A DNA stretch of 64,000 nucleotides from Seleniivibrio woodruffii. Lineage in GTDB: Bacteria > Chrysiogenota > Deferribacteres > Deferribacterales > Geovibrionaceae. A program made the position numbers and the translations under genes. Every line of letters starts with the position of its first letter. Position 1 is the stretch's first letter. Of the stretch, positions 8,838 through 17,474 are shown in pieces. The stretch lies in contig NZ_SMGG01000006.1 in the NCBI RefSeq assembly GCF_004339245.1, forward strand, positions 124,001-188,000. The letters run 5' to 3'. A model generated the notes under the pieces. It saw only the letters and a list, made by a program, of their open reading frames with translations. It did no database searches and was not told where the DNA came from.

Positions 8838-9191
8838 ACTGTCACCCCCATCAGGTTAAATTTAGCTAAAACCGTGCCACATCATAAAAACAAATAGCAT
8901 CATTAGATTATCTGAAACTTGTTAAACAAATTTAAATGGTCTGTAAGTAAAAATTAAAGATAGCTTAAATTGAAACTGCACGAAGGCGGGATTTTTTATA
9001 CTGAAAACAGATTTTTCGCCAAAATAAAAAAGAGTTAGGAAATGGTGTTATTTTTCACAAAATTTCGGTGTTTAGTCCCATAGCGAAATTTGAATATTTT
9101 GTGTAATTGGAATTTTCAATAACAGAAAAGCGCAACGAATGAATAATGAATTTAAAAACGGTCAAAAAAGAATCGACCGACTAAAAAATAA
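8838..9191. other. AT-rich intergenic region
   Basis: These 354 bases hold the sigma-54 promoter at 8864-8879 and otherwise AT-rich sequence with no open frame of interest. A weak inverted repeat CGGTC/GACCG (9159-9179) with T-rich flank on the minus strand may end the metallopeptidase operon. The stretch between about 8900 and 9150 could carry an upstream activator site; no clear palindrome was found. Confidence 0.5.
8864..8879 (-). promoter_or_regulatory. Sigma-54 (RpoN) promoter for the cache/CheW gene
   Basis: Read on the minus strand the site is TGGCACGGTTTTAGCT. It matches the -24/-12 consensus TGGCACRNNNNTTGCW at all but one position, with exact spacing of the invariant GG and GC. Transcription would start near 8854, leaving a 17-base leader that contains the ribosome site GGGGGTGAC and then ATG 8837. 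Confidence 0.75.
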
Positions 9192-10223
9192 TCACCTGCG
9201 GGATGCAAGAATCACATTTCTGATGAAGGTAAGTTTCTCGTAAACCTCATTAGACAACACGAACGGGTAGGCATCCGCCTTTCCGACACTGCGGTTGAGG
9301 GAGTTCATAATTATAGTGAGTTCGACCCACTTTCCGATGACATCCCTGAAATTACCATTTTCAATATCAACATTAACAACACCGAAAGAAACGGCTGTTT
9401 CCAGTGTGTCCATCATGTGCAGATAGTGCGCCCACGTCTCCGCCCAGTCTTCCAGAGGGTGCATGGACGAATATGCGCTGATGTGGTGTTCAACCCAGTC
9501 CTCTGCGGGTCCGTTGGCGTAATACTCTTTAAGTGCGGCATCGTAGTCTCTTCTGTGGTCGCCGAAAAGCACATCGAAAGGTCTCTCCCACTTTGTCCCC
9601 TGAATAAGGGTCATCCAGAAATAGTGCCCCAGTTCATGGCGGAAATGCCCCAGAGTTGTACGGTATCTCTCGTTCATCTCCTCCTGCATGGAGGCTCGGT
9701 ATTCCGGATCCGCCTCGGCGGCGTTCACCGTTATAACCCCGCTGCTGTGCCCTGTGTACACTATCTCCTCGAAAACGTTCGGGTTTGACCGCCTGTCCTC
9801 CAGAAAATCGAAACACAGCCCCGAAACAGGGTTCTCCGTCCTTGTCTGATAGGGCAGTCTGTTGCGGTGCATATTAAAGACCATGCGTCTTTTAGCCTCT
9901 TCCAGAGTGCGCCATCTTTTCACATTTCTGGGTATGGACTGATCAGGAATAATTCGTGTCAGGCGGCAGGATACACACTGCTCCTCGGGGTCGTTCTCAC
10001 GCACAAGGATATTGCACCCCAGAGTGTCGGGGGAACGATGTTTGCAGAATCTGTAATGGCGGGTGTTCATGCCCATTGTGGCCGAAAGGAGACCGTTGCC
10101 CTTTGTTTTCAGGGTAAACATCTCCGAACCCACAATGTCTATTCCGACCAGTTTTCCGCAGTTGAAACAGATGGTGTTCTCAAAAAAGATCTCCGCTCCG
10201 CAGGAGCAGTAAAAACGTTTCAT
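9192..10223 (-). CDS. Zinc-ribbon putative metallopeptidase (DUF2248-like)
   Basis: The 343-residue protein begins with a zinc ribbon (Cys 6, 8, 19, 22) and has a second Cys set (60, 70, 83, 86). The catalytic signature HELGH lies at residues 196-200, inside FRHELGHYFW; a downstream DWAETWAHYLH segment supplies a likely third metal ligand. This fits the zincin-like 'putative zinc-binding metallopeptidase' family that often accompanies alpha-E and circularly permuted ATP-grasp proteins. The start ATG overlaps the stop of the alpha-E gene by one base (TGATG), so translation is probably coupled. It is the last gene of a three-gene leftward operon. Inference: it cleaves or trims the peptide-like product made by the ATP-grasp partner; no substrate is known. 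Confidence 0.82.
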   Translation of the reverse strand: MKRFYCSCGAEIFFENTICFNCGKLVGIDIVGSEMFTLKTKGNGLLSATMGMNTRHYRFCKHRSPDTLGCNILVRENDPEEQCVSCRLTRIIPDQSIPRNVKRWRTLEEAKRRMVFNMHRNRLPYQTRTENPVSGLCFDFLEDRRSNPNVFEEIVYTGHSSGVITVNAAEADPEYRASMQEEMNERYRTTLGHFRHELGHYFWMTLIQGTKWERPFDVLFGDHRRDYDAALKEYYANGPAEDWVEHHISAYSSMHPLEDWAETWAHYLHMMDTLETAVSFGVVNVDIENGNFRDVIGKWVELTIIMNSLNRSVGKADAYPFVLSNEVYEKLTFIRNVILASRR

Positions 10224-11149
10224 CAGTTTATTGCCGCGTTAAACCATGTATCTGAAATTGCGTTGTCGATATCATAAAGGGCTATCTGTACCTTATCCAT
10301 AAAATCGTGCAGGTGCGCTATGTCTCCCTGTTTCGCTGTGAAGCTGTTCAGAAGTGTTATCACCGCCTGGGCTTTTTCCGCTACGGGAGCGCAGTTCGGA
10401 AGGCGGTTTGCGAGGATGGAGATGCTCTCTGCGCAGTATGCCACTGCTCTGGGGAACATAGCATCTTTGAGAAGAAAGTCAATAACGTCCTTGCTGGCCA
10501 CCTGTCTGCGGACTGCCTGACGGTACATCTGATAAGCGTTCATCGCTTTCAGCAGGTTCATCCAGACTATCCCTTCAGTTCCTTTCAGCTTGTTTCCGCT
10601 TAGGATAAGTGAGCCGGCATCAAGAATACGGGTGGTGGTGTCCGCACGCTCCAGCAGTCTGCCCATCTGGAGAAAGGTATATGTGTGGTTTCGGGAGAGT
10701 CCGCTGGTGAGCATCCCCTCCAGCCTCTGTCCGCCCCTGATTATCTGGGTGAGAAGCTGATAGCGTCTGCTTCTGGTGGACACATAATCCTTCTCTTTTT
10801 TCGCCAGCAGATACAGTTCGTTCACAACCTCCCAGGCTTCCGTGGGCAGAATGTCCCTTGCGGTTCTGGTGTTCTCTCTGGCAAATGCCAGAGAACAGTA
10901 AAGGGAGAAGGGGTTGCGTTCGTCGCTTATCAGATAGCTCATTACGCTGTTTTCCGATCTGTCCTCATAAAGCTCGGCAAAAGATTCCTCGGCATCCATG
11001 ATGGTTATCATGTTGTACCAAACGATATCCGTGCCTTTTGGCATATCCAGCATCAGGTTGGCGTAAACGTTTGCCAGTTTCGCCATATCCTCTGCCCTTT
11101 CCATATATCTTGCGAGCCAGTAGACTCTGTTTGCAACTCTTGACAGCAT
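10223..11149 (-). CDS. Alpha-E domain protein (DUF403)
   Basis: This 308-residue helical protein starts MLSRVANRVYWLARYMERAEDMAKL, the hallmark of DUF403/alpha-E proteins. It carries conserved blocks NPFSLYCSLAFARENTRT near residue 83 and FLQMGRLLERADTTTRIL near residue 160. Alpha-E proteins have no assigned activity. They almost always sit beside circularly permuted ATP-grasp proteins and are thought to be subunits of a peptide-bond forming or peptide-modifying system (published comparative genomics of ATP-grasp amidoligases). Here the gene begins two bases after the ATP-grasp stop and ends in a one-base overlap with the metallopeptidase, so the three are translated as a unit. Confidence 0.93.
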   Translation of the reverse strand: MLSRVANRVYWLARYMERAEDMAKLANVYANLMLDMPKGTDIVWYNMITIMDAEESFAELYEDRSENSVMSYLISDERNPFSLYCSLAFARENTRTARDILPTEAWEVVNELYLLAKKEKDYVSTRSRRYQLLTQIIRGGQRLEGMLTSGLSRNHTYTFLQMGRLLERADTTTRILDAGSLILSGNKLKGTEGIVWMNLLKAMNAYQMYRQAVRRQVASKDVIDFLLKDAMFPRAVAYCAESISILANRLPNCAPVAEKAQAVITLLNSFTAKQGDIAHLHDFMDKVQIALYDIDNAISDTWFNAAIN

Positions 11150-11150
11150 C

Positions 11151-12605
11151 TTACACCTCCTCCGGATCGATTATCCAAGTGTCCTTACTGCCGCCGCCCT
11201 GTGATGAGTTAACCACCAGAGAGCCTTCACGCAGGGCAACACGGGTCAGCCCGCCCGCCGTGCAGTATGAGCTTTCGCCCTGAAGGATGAAGGGGCGCAG
11301 ATCCACATGGCGTCCGGCAAGGTTGCCGTCGTCGGTGAGGGTCGGTGTCACCGAAAGCGCCAGAGTGGGCTGTGCTATATAATTTCTGGGATTTTCCAGT
11401 ATAAGTTCCCTGAACTGTTCTATCTGTTCCTGTTTTGCATGGGGGCCTACGAGCATTCCGTAGCCGCCGGATTCGTTGGCGGGTTTCACCACCAGCTTTT
11501 CCAGATTCGCCAGAACGTATTCCCGCTGGTCGGCCTCACGGCACAGATAGGTCTCAACGTTCGGTATCAAAGGTTTTTCACCCAGATAAAACTCTATCAT
11601 CGCAGGCACATAGGCATAGACAACCTTGTCGTCGGCAACCCCCGTTCCCGGTGCGTTGGCTATCCCTACGTTGCCCTTTTTCCATGCACGCATAAGCCCC
11701 GGAACGCCCAGTGCCGAATCAGGCCTGAACACCTCTGGGTCGATGAAATCATCGTCTATCCTGCGGTATATGACATCCACCTTCGTCAGCCCCTCTATGG
11801 TCTTCATGTAAACCATGTCGTCGGAATCCACGAACAGGTCTGCACCCTCAACAAGCTCCGCACCCATCTGCTGGGCGAGGAAAGCATGCTCGAAGTAGGC
11901 CGAGTTGAACACTCCAGGAGTGAGAACAACTATCTCCGGTTCCTTGTCGCATTTGGGGGCTATTGAGGTCAGCATGTCGAACAGCTTCGCAGGGTAGTCG
12001 TCCACGGGTATGATGTTGATATCCTTGAACAGTTCCGGAAATACCCGCTTGGTTATCTTGCGGTTCTCCAGCATGTAGGAAACGCCGGAGGGTACACGCA
12101 GGTTGTCCTCCAGAACATACAGCGTTCCGTCGCCGTCACGCACTATGTCGCTTCCGCAGATGTTCGCCCATGCTCCGTGGGCAGGGGTCATGCCGATGCA
12201 CTCCTTACGGAAGTTTTTGGATGTGGTAATGACATCCGCAGGTACGATTCCGCTCTTTATTATGTCCTGATTGTTGTAAAGATCGTTTATGAACAGGTTC
12301 AGAACCTTAAGCCTCTGCTTAAGCCCCTCTTCCGCCCTTTTCCATTCCATTCCGCAGATAACTCTGGGGATAATGTCGAACGGCCACGCACGGTCGATGT
12401 TCGTTCCGTCGCTGTAGACTGTGAACGTTATCCCAAGCTCGACTATTGCGGCATCGGCGGTCTTTTTTCTCCGGTAGATATCCTGCGTTGAAAGCGTTTG
12501 CAGGTGGCGGAAGACATCGCGGCTCGCCTCTCTGGGTTTACCCTTCGATTCGAAAAGCTCGTCGTAAAATCTCCCGGGGTCGTAATCGTTCCAATTAATG
12601 GACAT
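11151..12605 (-). CDS. Circularly permuted ATP-grasp protein (DUF404/DUF407)
   Basis: The 484-residue protein opens the leftward operon. It shows the circularly permuted ATP-grasp blocks: GMEWKRAEEGLKQRLKVLNLFINDLY near residue 84, NLRVPSGVSYMLENR near 168, VVLTPGVFNSAYFEH near 225 and the nucleotide-binding VVKPANESGGYGM near 370. ATP-grasp enzymes join a carboxylate to an amine using ATP, so an amide or peptide ligase activity is expected, but the substrates of this clade are unknown. Start ATG 12605 is preceded by GGAGGC. The cassette lacks the transglutaminase and NTN-hydrolase genes that join it in other genomes. Confidence 0.93.
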   Translation of the reverse strand: MSINWNDYDPGRFYDELFESKGKPREASRDVFRHLQTLSTQDIYRRKKTADAAIVELGITFTVYSDGTNIDRAWPFDIIPRVICGMEWKRAEEGLKQRLKVLNLFINDLYNNQDIIKSGIVPADVITTSKNFRKECIGMTPAHGAWANICGSDIVRDGDGTLYVLEDNLRVPSGVSYMLENRKITKRVFPELFKDINIIPVDDYPAKLFDMLTSIAPKCDKEPEIVVLTPGVFNSAYFEHAFLAQQMGAELVEGADLFVDSDDMVYMKTIEGLTKVDVIYRRIDDDFIDPEVFRPDSALGVPGLMRAWKKGNVGIANAPGTGVADDKVVYAYVPAMIEFYLGEKPLIPNVETYLCREADQREYVLANLEKLVVKPANESGGYGMLVGPHAKQEQIEQFRELILENPRNYIAQPTLALSVTPTLTDDGNLAGRHVDLRPFILQGESSYCTAGGLTRVALREGSLVVNSSQGGGSKDTWIIDPEEV

Positions 12606-12754
12606 ATCGTGCCTCCAGACATTTACAGAGATATTCTTTTAATCTCAGTGAAAATTTATGTCAACTGACTGTGTTTCTGAATTATTGTACACCAGCCGGA
12701 TTAAACTTGTTGAGTTAAATGCATAATGTGCTAATTTAATTTTTTGGAGGAAGT

Positions 12755-13609
12755 ATGGCACAGTCAAAATCCTACCGTCTGCTGGACAGCGGACAGGGCA
12801 GAAAACTTGAGGACGTCGGCGGTTTCATCATCGACAGACCCTGCGGTCAGGCAGTCTGGGAAAAAACCCTTAAAGACGGCAGATGGCAGGAGGTTCACGC
12901 CATATTCTCCAGAGAGGGCGGCAGCAGCTGGTCATACAGAAAAAACATGCCCGCTGAATGGATAATCGACCTTGACGGGCTTAAATTCCACATCTCACCC
13001 ACCGATTTCGGACATCTGGGCGTGTTCCCCGAACACCGCTACTCTTGGGGCTGGGTGCGTGAACGCATAGTAAATGCCAACCGCCCCCTGAAAGTCCTGA
13101 ACCTCTTCTCCTATTCCGGTGCGGCAACAATAGCTGCCGCAAAAGAGGGGGCGGAGGTGACCCATGTTGACGCATCACAGAAGATAAACGATCTGGCCAA
13201 GCGCAACCTGAAACTGAACGGACTTGAAAGCTCAAAAGTGCGCTTTATCACTGACGACGTAATCAAATATCTCAGACGTGAAGAGAAGCGTGGAACGAAA
13301 TACGACGGGGTGATACTCGACCCGCCCAGCTTCGGCAGGGGAAGCAGGGGCGAGGTGTTCAAGATCGACACCCACCTTCCTGAAATTCTGAAACTCATAA
13401 AAAAAATACTGCATCAGAACGCATCCTTTGTGGTTCTGACATGCCATACACCCGGCTATACACCAATGACGCTGAAAAATCTGCTGGTGCAGATGATGGC
13501 GGGAACAAAAGGCGAAATTGAGACATCGGAGCTGACTCTCGACAGGGGAGAAACCGAAATTCCGGTTCCCGCTGGATTCTTCGCCGCATGGAAGAGACAG
13601 GGACTTTGA
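12755..13609 (+). CDS. SAM-dependent methyltransferase, RlmI-like without PUA domain
   Basis: This 284-residue class I methyltransferase carries the SAM-binding motif I, VLNLFSYSGAATIAAA, near residue 118, the acidic motif HVDAS, and the catalytic NPPY-like motif LDPPSFGRG near residue 188. These are typical of COG1092 rRNA m5C methyltransferases such as RlmI. It is about 110 residues shorter because the N-terminal PUA domain is absent, so the target cannot be assumed. ATG 12755 has the ribosome site TTGGAGGAAG. The stop overlaps the next gene's ATG by one base (TGATG), pairing it with a pseudouridine synthase; both probably modify RNA. Confidence 0.87.
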   Translation: MAQSKSYRLLDSGQGRKLEDVGGFIIDRPCGQAVWEKTLKDGRWQEVHAIFSREGGSSWSYRKNMPAEWIIDLDGLKFHISPTDFGHLGVFPEHRYSWGWVRERIVNANRPLKVLNLFSYSGAATIAAAKEGAEVTHVDASQKINDLAKRNLKLNGLESSKVRFITDDVIKYLRREEKRGTKYDGVILDPPSFGRGSRGEVFKIDTHLPEILKLIKKILHQNASFVVLTCHTPGYTPMTLKNLLVQMMAGTKGEIETSELTLDRGETEIPVPAGFFAAWKRQGL

Positions 13610-14274
13610 TGGAAATACTCTTTGCCGACAACCATGTGATAGCCGCAACAAAACCCGCAGGCATACCCACACAGCCATCTGACGGTCACAGGGACAGCTT
13701 TGAGGAAAGTGTCAAACTGTGGCTGAAAGAGCGTGACGGCAAGACGGGCAACGTCTTCCTCCATGCCCTGCACAGGCTGGACACGCCGGTCAGCGGTGCG
13801 GTTCTGTTCGCAAAGACCGACAAGGCACTCTCCAGACTAAATGCGTCCATGCGTGACAAAAAGCATAAAAAGGTCTATATGGCCGTTGTTGAAGGTGTTT
13901 TTAAGAATACTTCGGGCACTCTGAAGCATTACCACTCACATATGAGGTTCATGGCGAAAGTTACCGACAAGCCACACGAAGGCTCGAAAGAGGCTGTTTT
14001 AACCTATGAAGTGAAGGCTGTGGACGGCGGCAGGTCTCTTGTGGAAATTACGCTGGATACCGGAAGGTATCATCAGATACGAAGTCAGTTCGCCCATATC
14101 GGGCATCCCATATTCGGCGATGAGAAATACGGAAGCAAAAACAGGATGGACAGCGGAGCAATCGCCCTGCACCATTACAGAATGGGGTTCGTGCATCCGG
14201 TTTCAAAGGAATTTGTCACCGTGGTGTCCCCTTTGCCGGACGTTTTCCCTTTCAGCCGTTTTTCTGATCTTTAA
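13609..14274 (+). CDS. RluA-family pseudouridine synthase
   Basis: This 221-residue enzyme converts uridine to pseudouridine in rRNA or tRNA. It has the family motif HRLDTPVSG near residue 56 with the catalytic Asp, and the Y-H-Q-I-R-Q-type motif YHQIRSQFAHIGHPIFGD near residue 150. There is no S4 RNA-binding domain. An upstream ATG (13588) is open, but ATG 13609 forms a TGATG junction with the methyltransferase stop and starts directly on the conserved MEILFADNHVIAATKPAG, so it is preferred. The 3' end overlaps the convergent DUF3795 gene by 23 bases. The exact RNA site cannot be read from sequence. Confidence 0.9.
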   Translation: MEILFADNHVIAATKPAGIPTQPSDGHRDSFEESVKLWLKERDGKTGNVFLHALHRLDTPVSGAVLFAKTDKALSRLNASMRDKKHKKVYMAVVEGVFKNTSGTLKHYHSHMRFMAKVTDKPHEGSKEAVLTYEVKAVDGGRSLVEITLDTGRYHQIRSQFAHIGHPIFGDEKYGSKNRMDSGAIALHHYRMGFVHPVSKEFVTVVSPLPDVFPFSRFSDL

Positions 14275-14770
14275 GATGCTCTTTTATCTCGTCCATGTGC
14301 TCAGCAACGTATGCGTTTGCGGGTTCGTGTCCGCATTTGCGGCATTTCAGGTCATAAGCCGAGTTCGGGTATCCGCAGGCGGGGCAGGCATATCTCTGGC
14401 GCATCTCTGCCACCCAAGCATGAACACCGACCTCTGAAATCCGTTTAAAATCCTTCCGGATGTCTTTTCTGTCCGGTTTTGCCTTCTGAAAGGTCACAAG
14501 AAGCTCGCAGGTTGAGTTCTCATCGCACTCGCCGCAGCTCTGATATCCTTTTTCAGACGCGCATTTAATCAGCCCGCAGTCGCCGCAGTATGACGAAACC
14601 CTGCCGGAACGGCATCCGTCACACTTAAGATTTTCAACGGCAGTGCCGTAGGTTTCCGCAAGCTGCGCCAGCGTTTTTATATCGTTGCGCTGAGTGGCTA
14701 TATACAGCGCACATCCGCCGCAGTAAAGTCCGCAAACCGCCGCAAGTACAGGCGTTCCTTTGTCACTCAT
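14252..14770 (-). CDS. Cys-rich DUF3795-type protein with zinc ribbons
   Basis: This 172-residue cytosolic protein has 18 or more Cys. The N-terminal block CGLYCGGCALY is the DUF3795 hallmark, followed by CDGCRSG, YCGDCGLIKC and SCGECDENSTC. A separate C-terminal zinc ribbon reads CPACGYPNS then CRKCGHE. Members are widespread in anaerobes and have no known function; metal binding is the safe statement. Its ATG overlaps the stop of the small gene upstream by four bases, and its tail overlaps the pseudouridine synthase gene on the other strand. Confidence 0.8.
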   Translation of the reverse strand: MSDKGTPVLAAVCGLYCGGCALYIATQRNDIKTLAQLAETYGTAVENLKCDGCRSGRVSSYCGDCGLIKCASEKGYQSCGECDENSTCELLVTFQKAKPDRKDIRKDFKRISEVGVHAWVAEMRQRYACPACGYPNSAYDLKCRKCGHEPANAYVAEHMDEIKEHLKDQKNG

Positions 14771-14934
14771 TTCCGTTTCCCCTTATCAAGTTCTGCAAGA
14801 TGCTTTTCAAGCCTTTCGACTACCTCTTTATGCAAACAAACCTGTCCTTCAAGAATACATTTTTCGCTTCTGCCGATAATCAGCAGGAGCTTTTCCGCAT
14901 CTGTCAATTCTTCAAGTTCTTCCCTGGTTAGCAT
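14767..14934 (-). CDS. Small acidic helical protein of unknown function
   Basis: This 55-residue protein beginning MLTREELEELTDAEKLLL is rich in Glu, Lys and Leu and should be helical. I recognise no family. ATG 14934 is chosen because GAGGCG precedes it and because an ATTATA (TATAAT on this strand) -10 box lies only 20 bases further up, so a longer form would start inside the promoter. The stop overlaps the DUF3795 start by four bases, giving a two-gene operon. Confidence 0.6.
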   Translation of the reverse strand: MLTREELEELTDAEKLLLIIGRSEKCILEGQVCLHKEVVERLEKHLAELDKGKRK

Positions 14935-14953
14935 ATACCGCCTCACTCTCCAT

Positions 14954-14959
14954 ATTATA
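14954..14959 (-). promoter_or_regulatory. -10 box for the DUF3795 operon
   Basis: TATAAT on the minus strand, 20 bases before the small gene's ATG, preceded by TG. No good -35 element was found at the usual spacing. Confidence 0.45.
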
Positions 14960-15000
14960 CAGCAAATTATGCACACGGACAGAATTAATCAGCGTAATTA

Positions 15001-15738
15001 TTACACAGCAAACTGTTTCATAGACCTGCGCAGGCGTTGGTAATCTGGAATATACCTTCCCACAAGAGCCCAGAATTGCGCTCCGTGGTTATGATGGGCA
15101 AGGTGGGCAAGTTCGTGAACTACAACGTATTCGATGCATTCAGGAGGAAGCTTCGCCAGATAGATATTGAACGACAGACCGCCCTTCGACGAACAGCTGC
15201 CCCAGCGGCTTCTTGCCTTGCGAAACGTTACGCTTTTCTGTTTTAAACCCATGGCAGCAGACCATTTTTCCACCAGAGGCGGCACAATTTTCTTCGCCTC
15301 CTTCCGATAGAATCCGTCCAGCTTTTCAAGCAGTATCTCATCACGCATCATCTGCGGGTTATACTCAAAGACACATTTTCCGGCCTGAAATCCGATTTTT
15401 ACGGAGCCTATTCCCATTTTTTCATTGAAGATCCACTGATTTTCATACTGCACCCCCAGATAATGCATATTCTGAAGGGGGTCAAAAACGGCATTCGTCC
15501 GTTTTTCAGCCAATTTTGCCTGAATCCAGCCGGATTTTGACAGAATTATGCCCCTTGCCTCATTAATGGACATTCGTGCAGAACGAAGCATGACTTTTCC
15601 GTCATTATTTATACGGATATATACACGCTTCAGGCCGTGTTTTATCTCGTGGGTAAAGAGAATTTCCCCGTGGGGAGTGTTTACGGAAAGCTCTTTGAAC
15701 TCAGCGGCTGTTGTTGATGATCTTGGCAAGAGTCTCAC
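15001..15738 (-). CDS. YgjP-like (DUF45) zinc metalloprotease
   Basis: This 245-residue M48-related hydrolase has the zinc motif HELAHLAHHNH near residue 210 and the preceding family block SRWGSCSSKGGLSFN near residue 175. DUF45 proteins are cytosolic; one E. coli member is linked to UTP or nucleotide processing, but most are uncharacterised. The only workable start is GTG 15738, with AAGGA five bases upstream; it lies inside the hydrogenase protease gene, giving a 38-base overlap. It may simply ride on the hydrogenase operon rather than belong to it functionally. Confidence 0.82.
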   Translation of the reverse strand: MRLLPRSSTTAAEFKELSVNTPHGEILFTHEIKHGLKRVYIRINNDGKVMLRSARMSINEARGIILSKSGWIQAKLAEKRTNAVFDPLQNMHYLGVQYENQWIFNEKMGIGSVKIGFQAGKCVFEYNPQMMRDEILLEKLDGFYRKEAKKIVPPLVEKWSAAMGLKQKSVTFRKARSRWGSCSSKGGLSFNIYLAKLPPECIEYVVVHELAHLAHHNHGAQFWALVGRYIPDYQRLRRSMKQFAV

Positions 15739-16165
15739 AGGATTCCTTAACGGATTCGTCCATTTTTTTCATAAAATCAACGCTTGCGGGCTGTATTCCG
15801 CAGATAACTATCTCTGCGCCCGTTTCCTCACGGATAAGCTTTGTGATGAGCGGCAGAGGTACTTTATGGGTGCTCATGGCTTTTATGGACAGAGTATCTT
15901 CATATACTATCTGAACGGTTCCCGCCGGAAGCCCCATGTCCGCCGCATCGAAAAAAACGGCCTTTACGGGTTTCACTTCCAGTGCTTTGTCGTATGCGTT
16001 TTCTGGTTTTTCGCCAGCATCGAATTTTTCTATTCTGTCCCGACCTTCAATCAGCGTCACTATATACGAGCCGGCAAAATCGTCACCTCTGAGGCTGTTG
16101 CCCAGACCGACATAGAGGGTGAGACCTTTTGCGGAAGGGAGTATCTCCCTGATGGTATCAGACAA
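15701..16165 (-). CDS. [NiFe]-hydrogenase maturation protease
   Basis: The product trims the C-terminus of the hydrogenase large subunit after Ni insertion. It has the family start YVGLGNSLRGDDFAG with a Ni-binding Asp, the FFDAADMG segment with a second Asp/Glu position, and a conserved His in STHKVPLP. I choose TTG 16165 (154 residues) rather than an ATG at 16210: GGAGG lies six bases before the TTG, and the protein then overlaps HydA by only eight bases. HydA ends with the expected cleavable tail, so enzyme and substrate are encoded back to back. Confidence 0.88.
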   Translation of the reverse strand: MSDTIREILPSAKGLTLYVGLGNSLRGDDFAGSYIVTLIEGRDRIEKFDAGEKPENAYDKALEVKPVKAVFFDAADMGLPAGTVQIVYEDTLSIKAMSTHKVPLPLITKLIREETGAEIVICGIQPASVDFMKKMDESVKESCETLAKIINNSR

Positions 16166-17474
16166 AATCCACCTCCAGAACGTGTGTTGAGCAGGAGATG
16201 CAGGGGTCATATGCCCGCACCATCATCTCGAAAAGAAGGGTCGCCTCCTCCTGAGTTTTGTCGCAGACCATAGAAGCCAGCTGACGCATATCAAGCTCTA
16301 TGTTCGCAAGATTCTGCCCCGTGGGGATAACACAATCGGCGGAGAGTATCGTTCCCCTCTCGTCCACCTCGTAGCAGTGGTACAGAAGTCCTCTGGGAAC
16401 TTCAACAGCCCCGACGCCACGTCCGGCCTTAACCTTGATGACCTCGTTCTCATTCAGCCCCACAATCACCGCTTCTGACTTGTCCGTTCCTTTTTCAAGG
16501 AGCCTGTCGATGATATGGATTGAATCCTCAACAAAGTGGAAGCACTCGACGATCTGCGCCGCAGTGTTCAGATAGGGATTTGAGCATACAGGCTTCATTT
16601 TAAGCTCGTCTGCGGCATATTTTGCCAGCGGATGGAGCTTTTCATAGTTAATGTTGAATCTTGCCAGTGCGCCCACCATATAGGAGTCGCCCGTCAGCCT
16701 TGCGTGTTTGGCTGTGGAGTGGGGCACAAGATATTCATTGGTGATGGACTTATATTCGGATTTATCTTTCAGAACGCCCCTGCTTGAGGACACTTTTCCG
16801 CTTAAAAGGGCGTATTCGCTGTCGTTTTTCAGTGCAACGTACTCGGTTTCACGGTGAAATTCGGGAAAAACAAAGGTTTTTGCCAGTTCCAGCGTGGGCA
16901 GAAGATCCTGCTTCATGGCGGAAAACTGTTTACGCATCTCAAGCAGATCTGCCTCAGACGGTATCTTTGTGAACCCGCCGACGGTGGACGATATGGGATG
17001 GACGTGCCTACCCACAAGCACCGCACAGGCATCGTTACAGCATTTTTTCATCCTCAACGCTCTGCGGACTGCATCGCCGTGGGTTGCTGTGAGTGCCAGA
17101 GCACTCTTTTTCCCGAGCATATCGGGTGCGGCAAGCATGTATATATGAAGAATGTGACTGTCGAGATTTTCAAGATGGAGCAGGAGTTTGCGAAGCTGAA
17201 GAGTCTGCTCGGAGGGTGTGAACCCTATGGCATCCTCGGCCGCCTGAATACTGGCCAGACTGTGACCGCACGAGCATATTCCGCAGATCCGGCAGGTTAT
17301 GTGCTGGAGTTCGAAAATACTTCTGCCCCGCACCATGGCCTCGAAAAAGCGTGGAGCTTCAACTATCTGCAGTTCACACTTATTCAGTACCCCGTTCTTC
17401 ATATCCACAACGATGTGGCCGTGCCCTTCCACACGGGTGAGAAACTCAACGTTCACAGAGAGGTTCTTACTCAT
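16158..17474 (-). CDS. hydA: Group 3b [NiFe]-hydrogenase large (alpha) subunit
   Basis: This 438-residue subunit carries the Ni-Fe(CN)2CO active site that makes or oxidises H2. All four Ni ligands are present: the N-terminal motif RICGICSCGH near residue 60 and the C-terminal DPCISCSTH at the end. Seven residues (VLEVDFV) follow the last His and should be removed by the adjacent protease. The gene order HydB-HydG-HydD-HydA matches the NAD(P)-linked sulfhydrogenases of Pyrococcus and many anaerobic bacteria. No signal peptide is present, so the enzyme is cytosolic, probably coupling H2 to NADP(H) or reducing polysulfide. Its start overlaps the HydD stop by eight bases. Confidence 0.94.
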   Translation of the reverse strand: MSKNLSVNVEFLTRVEGHGHIVVDMKNGVLNKCELQIVEAPRFFEAMVRGRSIFELQHITCRICGICSCGHSLASIQAAEDAIGFTPSEQTLQLRKLLLHLENLDSHILHIYMLAAPDMLGKKSALALTATHGDAVRRALRMKKCCNDACAVLVGRHVHPISSTVGGFTKIPSEADLLEMRKQFSAMKQDLLPTLELAKTFVFPEFHRETEYVALKNDSEYALLSGKVSSSRGVLKDKSEYKSITNEYLVPHSTAKHARLTGDSYMVGALARFNINYEKLHPLAKYAADELKMKPVCSNPYLNTAAQIVECFHFVEDSIHIIDRLLEKGTDKSEAVIVGLNENEVIKVKAGRGVGAVEVPRGLLYHCYEVDERGTILSADCVIPTGQNLANIELDMRQLASMVCDKTQEEATLLFEMMVRAYDPCISCSTHVLEVDFV

